Assembly (NCBI GenBank): GCA_963070105.1
Contig: OY718805.1
Span: 9,716,652-9,780,651 of the forward strand
Reading direction: 5' to 3'
Length of the DNA: 64,000 nt
From: Litomosoides sigmodontis
Taxonomy: Eukaryota > Nematoda > Chromadorea > Rhabditida > Onchocercidae
In this document: one piece after another, positions 58,802 to 64,000 of the stretch
How the letters are laid out: each line of letters begins with the position of its first letter
Numbering within the stretch: the first letter of the stretch is position 1
The notes under the pieces: model-generated
What the model was told of the DNA's origin: nothing
The model's database searches: none
What the model saw: only the letters and a program-made list of their open reading frames with translations
Program-made: the position numbers and the translations under genes

Positions 58802-61294
58802 TTCAGTAGCCTAAATTAACGGAGATAGTCATGACGCAAATGGAAACCATAAATATTCGTGGTAACCAAAACATTTAAATCAATTCGGTAGGTGTAACTT
58901 CAAAAGTGTACAAGTATATGTGCTACGTTAACTGTAAATTTCTCAAGTAACATGTAAGTGTAAGCGTAAATAACCACACACAAAGTGCTGTATTCGTCAC
59001 GCTTCATCGAATCAGACCAAATTGAAAAGAACCGAACAGAAAACCAAACATTGAGCCAAAGAAAACCCGAATCTACCAGCACTCCACTTTATCACGGCCC
59101 TCGTATGAAACGCACATATTGCGTTGTACTGTTCATTATCCGTGGAACTGCTTCGGTAATCCTTGCATCATTTCTTGAAATCTCTATGTTATACCGTTCC
59201 ACTCGGAACAATGTACACTGAATTACTGTTCCATTCAAGACAATGTACATGAATGTTTTTTAGAATTTAAAAAGAGCAAATCGTTCAATTTTTCATAAAA
59301 CTTTTAAAGCTTAGATGGAAAATGAAGACGGAAGATAAAAGCATTATGGGATTCTGTTACTAAAGCATTAGATCAGTCTTATATTGATACGTAGAAATGA
59401 AAAATAACAACTGAAATCTGCGAACATCGCAGTAGTGTTCGACTAGGCTATTATGCTTCATTTACCATTAGTGTGCTAGAAATTAAAACGTAGAAATTTA
59501 ACGTGATATTTGTTGTGCATTCTTACAATATTTACTGGATCGTTTTTCTCTTCAAAATTTCATCTGAGAATTAGTCAGCAATTGATAGACTATTAATGAT
59601 TGAACGAGAAAAGTAATGAATGCGAAAAATGTAAGACTTAATTTCCTCGCTAAGCGGTTAAATTGAAAATAAAAAGGCTTTCAATTTCCTTCACTTTTGA
59701 TTGAAATTAAATTACTTCGAGCTTCGTCTTTCCAAAATAATGCGAATAAGGTTCTATTTGCTTTAGGATCTGAAATAGCATTTTTCGCAATTTCTTCGCC
59801 TTTTTCTTAGAATAGCATACCTTCTTCATATAGGACAACGATGATCATTTGGGTTTTGTTTTTATTCCTCACAAAGTTGATTTCTGACTTTTGCAGTAAC
59901 TTTGTAGTGGGTATTCTTGTGCTAAACCGACTTATATATTTTTAAAAATGAGATGAAACCACTGAGCAGACATCACTCCTTGCTCACGTCGCTTGCCTTC
60001 ACTTTATTTCATATTTTGCAGTAATTCATCCAACTAATCATTTAAAATTTTTTAAGAAATATTCCATCTATTTGATGTGAAATAATCCCTGTTACAAATC
60101 TGCTTAATTTTAAAATAAATATTTTTCAGGAAAAGATATTAGGGGAATCTTTTTAAATTAATTTCAATATTTTTTTTTGAAAAAGGCTATCAACAAATTC
60201 TCTATTTGTATTTAACAAAAAAAAAATGACTGACTAAACAAGTAATTCTTTTTATTTCATAGTTCAGCTAATGCCCACTAATGGTGACCTCTAATGCATC
60301 AAAATTTAGTTCAAATGAAAATTCTCTATTTCCAGAATTTCCAAATCTGCCTTCAAACATTTTAGTAGATCGCTTCATGTGATCCAGATGATGAACATAT
60401 GAGAAAAATAACCGAAATGCACGAAAAGGCCCAAAATTTGGTTAGAAAACAAAAAAAGTGGAATCCAAAAGTGAATCCGTAGTCACGAGTTTGAGGCTAA
60501 AAAGGATGACATGTAAAGAGCAGATATCATCATAAACCCTGAAAGCCTCATATAATGTCTTGAAACTTACGTGAAAATGACAACCTGAAACGTTTTGTAC
60601 AAATATTGGAAAATATGTTACAATGAAATTCACCGCAGTTAAGGCTTTTATAGTTAAGTCTGCCTTAACCTTGATGCAATGTACATAAGAACATAACAAT
60701 AATAGGAATAACTAACTGAATATTATTGAATCCTACATTATTGGATTAGTGTTGGTATATATGTATATATATATGTGATGAAAACATATGGGAATGATTT
60801 AGCTATTAACACCCGTAACATAAAATTGTATACAAAATTGCAGCTGATAATCACATACATCTACTTCATAAATAAAACTCTCAATTTCATATCCCAATTT
60901 TCTACTTTCCTTAGGAGATAACTCACTAAATTTATTGAAAAGTACGTTGAAATGCTGTTTGAGAAAAAAAGAAGTTTCGTTGACAAGGAAAGCTAGAATA
61001 CACGCCTTAATTCACTTCGATTTGCTGCAAAAGTGAAAATTGAACACAATATTACTAAACTCCACTATATGAGATAGACTTTAAAAACTACGTACAATTC
61101 ACTCCTTGAGGATTATGCTGAAAACATATTTGAATTTTCAAAACTGCAGATGAGGTAAAAAACGAAATACTTACTGTTACTATTTCTAACTACAAATGCT
61201 AGTATAACCTTGAGAAATATGCCACAAACAGCATCTTAAATTTTTTTTTAATGATAAACCTAACAAACGTAATCGAACTGTACAAAATAGCAAT
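58802..61294. other. non-coding region between ELOF1 and unknown gene
   Basis: No supported gene. Contains a diverged 32-bp tandem duplication at about 59193-59255, a short TATATA run near 60757-60772, and scattered chance frames on both strands. Confidence 0.55.
59193..59255. repeat. two-copy 32-bp tandem repeat
   Basis: Units CCGTTCC..ACAATGTACA.TGAA and CTGTTCC..ACAATGTACA.TGAA lie back to back with about 25% divergence. No transposon ends are visible. Confidence 0.6.
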
Positions 61295-62408
61295 TTAATA
61301 ATTAAAGCGAGATCGTGCGAAGTGAAATTTAGGTATGAAAATGTCATAACTGCCAATGTAAGTGCCCCTTAAGAAAATAAATTGTTCGCCGAAAGCTTCT
61401 GCTAATTCTATAAGTGATGCATGTTTTTCGAGAAATTTCAGAAATGTATCCGCGTTTTCGGCACAATTAAGCAACTCCTCCATGAAATTTCCATCATTAA
61501 CCTATAATTATTATAGGTGTCAGAAATAATTAGCTATTCTTCTGTTCTCGGGCTAAAGTATCGAAGTAATTTCTCCTCAGCTTCTCTATCAGTTTGACAC
61601 TTACGACATAATTTTATCTAACGATAGAAATAATCTAACAAAGCAAAAGGACCTACACTAATCAGTTTACGTAACGTATTTATGGTAATGTTTTCCTTGG
61701 ATTTTTCATCGATGTAACGAAGAAATTTGAGCATTTCAGTACGAAATGTGTAACTTTTCATCCAAACACGACCTTCCAATATTTCGTAAAGATGCGATCG
61801 GATAACGATAAAATCGACCATATATGAATAATAAGCGAAAGTATCACTGAAAATGATCGTCTAAATTCTCAAAAAAAAGTACAGAATTGAACCATATAAT
61901 TTAGTTGAGGCGAAATTAAATTCATCGTACAAATGAATGATGACATGTCACGAATTTCCACGTTTCATTTTACATTGCTGCAAAGTATGTTCATAGTAAA
62001 TAAAGCAGTATGCCACAGGAAACGAATTAATGGTTGCTTAAAATTCACAGGAAATGCAAGTGTTACCTACCCGTCAATAAGTTTGTCGAATATCTGTCGA
62101 AAAGTCTTGGCGCCATCACGCAAACAATCATCTATTTCTCGTTCTTTTTTCATCTCATCTTTAATAACATCATCGTAAAACTTCCAATAATCCGAGTTCA
62201 TTTCCATTTCTGAATCAACAGATTTCGTTCCAAATGATCCAGCTTCTTCCACTGCTCCATTAATCCTTTCCAGCATAAATAATGAACTTGCACGGTCTTC
62301 AACTGATTTGTTTTTTGCGATTTCTGGAGTCGAGACATTGTCAGCACGTCCATCCACCTCGATCACTGCAGTTTTATGGTTGCTATTGAACACTGGAGAC
62401 TTACTCAT
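61295..62408 (-). CDS. unrecognised 244-aa protein
   Basis: Three exons join in phase: 62408-62071, 61846-61657, 61501-61295. The first third is acidic and Ser/Asp/Glu-rich (likely disordered) with one charged helix-like segment, KDEMKKEREIDDCLRDGAK. The rest looks alpha-helical, with FDKLIDG, SYMVDFIVIRSHLYEILEG, TINTLRKLIS and NFMEELLNCAENADTFLKFL. No signal peptide, membrane segment or known motif is evident. The ATG lies 4 bp after the stop codon of the upstream gene and overlaps a strong donor sequence (GTAAGT). Exon 1 could alternatively be intronic to that gene, because the upstream exon can also splice in phase to 61846. A long open exon of non-AT-biased codons argues it is coding. 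Function unknown. Confidence 0.55.
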
Positions 62409-62412
62409 CGCC

Positions 62413-64000
62413 TTACGTCATGCAAACTCTAACAATTTCCGATACTCCAAAATAATACGTACGATTTCGGTCCTTCAGCATGCACCGATACTTTGCAAGC
62501 ATTCTGTCCATTCCTCCTGTTTTGCTGGCACGCCATATATTATCACTAATATCGGCGAACGCGACTTTTGTAGCAGTCCACGGATGAGCCGCCTTATATG
62601 CCCGATAAGCCAGAATTTTCACCTAGAAACAGACAATATTTAAATGTATAGAAATCTCTTTTCTTCTCATGTAGCGCACTACCTTTCTAAGCGTCAGCTA
62701 AGCGTTCGTATTTTCTATCCTCAAAAAGGTTTCAGAACGCTTTGTCCGACTATATCGGAAGCTTCATTTCAATAGCTTCAAATAATAGCAAAAGAACAAA
62801 TTAGATTACCAGTGTCCCTACAGGATATCTGTTTGCTAGGTTTTCTTCACTCGATACATTCTTGCTTAAGGCACACACCATTTGAGCAGTCCATCGTCCT
62901 CGAACTACCTTAATTTTAACGCATCCCGTACAACGCACTGCGCTAACAACTTTACCTATGCCATCCAAAACAATGCTTTTATCATATCTGAAAGCTCTCG
63001 CTGGCTTTGGAATTTAAAAATTATACCTTCAAATAAGCCTACAAACCCAATAAAATATTGATAGGTAAAATGCTTTGTGCACCAAACCGCATGAAAAAAA
63101 TATATAACTAAGTAATCACTTTACGACATTAGTGATACATATCACTGTTGATGCCATTTTTGATTTTATCAACCTTTTCATTACCTTATGTTATCCTTAT
63201 AAGTAGGTAAAGCTTCCCGTTCCCATACTGATGGAATTTTCAAGCATACAGCACTGAGCATAACGGTACTGTTTCCGCATAGAATGAAAAAGTTTCGATG
63301 TTCCCGCAGAAATTGGCATATTTGCACTTCAGTACCTCCAACTTCAAGTGTAACTATCTGTAAATCACTTTATGATACAAATTCACTCAAATGTTGTCAC
63401 TAAATTCTTGGCACTCAAATATTTCGTGTTTTATCTTCCGTTAGATGCGTATTAGGAAATTAGTCAGTTTTGTGGATGTATCATAAAGATCTACAGCAGT
63501 AGTCAATTTTCCAGTTAGACGACCTTTACTCCAATCAAAATTTCCTAATGTATGCCATCTCAAGAACTAACGCTGTTGAACCGCATGACCACTCGAAGCA
63601 CAGTTTCGACATTACGCTTTTTTTGGTCGACCTCACATAGAAAATTGACCAAATATCCAAACATTTCGCGAAACTCCTGTGAGCGATTCCTGATAAGGTC
63701 AAATGATGCTTCGAAGATATTAGTGCGCAAACCAACGAATGAAATCAGATCATCGAATGATTTGAAATTTCTTCCCTGAAATGTAAAATGTAAAGCGTAG
63801 GAAGTGAATAACTTCCGGATCAATGAGATATTTTTTTTGCAGAAATCAGACACGGCTCTATTCAATTTGAATGAAATATCTATCGTTCAATAATATCTAA
63901 ATTTTATTTTAGGAAAAACATGAAGTAGGGGGTCATTACCTTATCAATTTTAATAACGACATCGTTCAACTGACTTAATGTCAAAGCTCCTCTTTCAGCA
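62413..64000 (-). CDS. 3' part of a gene resembling APC/C subunit 4
   Basis: Partial; runs off the right edge. Supported exons: 63999-63940, 63775 to about 63572, 63357-63230, 62987-62810 and 62622-62413 (the last three join in phase to a TAA). A coding-like piece near 63535-63450 (KGRLTGKLTTAVDLYDTSTK) probably belongs, but its borders are unclear. The segment DDLISFVGLRTNIFEASFDL, then NRSQEFREMFGYLVNFL, resembles the long helical APC4 domain (EAITAVG...NELLQVID...KNFKAFFRWL in human ANAPC4; worm EMB-30). The downstream part (REHRNFFILC; GKVVSAVRCTGC; RAYKAAHPWTATKVAF) is not recognised and could differ from APC4. APC4 is a scaffold subunit of the anaphase-promoting ubiquitin ligase. The identification is tentative. 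Confidence 0.45.

Noticed and set aside
58985..59221. Plus-strand 78-aa ORF upstream of ELOF1
   Set aside because: No homology, low-complexity start, no supporting splice or promoter signals.
60442..60699. Minus-strand 85-aa ORF
   Set aside because: Hydrophobic chance frame in AT-rich DNA with no recognisable motif.

Overview
This is an AT-rich stretch of nematode nuclear DNA, most likely from a parasitic spirurid or filarial-type worm. The evidence is dense splitting of genes into short exons, introns bounded by GTAAG-type donors and TTTCAG/TTTAG acceptors, candidate trans-splice acceptors just upstream of several start codons, and conceptual proteins that match nematode or animal families. 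The species cannot be fixed from the sequence. No prokaryotic genes, CRISPR arrays, rRNA genes or confident tRNA genes were seen. All family assignments come from motif recognition and remembered family alignments; no database search was run.

Layout. 1-9.5 kb is non-coding and dominated by a perfect 1.13-kb (TAA)n array. Three genes follow on the + strand: a 24-exon phospholipase D (about 9.56-20.47 kb), a PRRC1-like protein (21.58-24.13 kb) and a single-minded-type bHLH-PAS factor whose first exon was not found (25.69-28.46 kb). Three genes lie on the - strand: an NBR1-type PB1-FW-LIR autophagy receptor (32.63-29.46 kb), ARL2/evl-20 (35.91-34.37 kb) and eIF3 subunit G (38.74-36.29 kb). The last two are head-to-tail, 377 bp apart, and look like an operon. 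A 6.6-kb non-coding, repeat-rich gap separates the divergent eIF3g and glycogen-debranching-enzyme genes. The debranching enzyme (AGL, 30 exons, + strand) fills 45.31-56.23 kb. ELOF1 (- strand) is at 58.80-58.07 kb. The right end carries two - strand genes separated by only 4 bp: an unrecognised 244-aa protein (62.41-61.30 kb) and, upstream of it, the 3' part of a gene resembling APC/C subunit 4 that runs off the window.

Most exon models can be joined in phase from start to stop. Lengths match the families where known: ARL2 184 aa, ELOF1 83 aa, AGL about 1504 aa, eIF3g 288 aa, PRRC1 407 aa, PLD about 1203 aa. The genes are mostly housekeeping (membrane lipid signalling, translation initiation, tubulin/small-GTPase biology, glycogen breakdown, transcription elongation) plus one neuronal-type transcription factor and one selective-autophagy receptor.

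The most unusual structure is a perfect 191-bp inverted repeat. The terminal exon, 3'UTR and start of the intercistronic region of eIF3g have been copied in inverse orientation into intron 2 of the same gene, so its pre-mRNA could fold into a long perfect duplex. Other points of note are the nematode NBR1-like receptor with no ZZ or UBA domain, the near-zero intercistronic distance at 62.41 kb, and the exceptionally long pure trinucleotide array.
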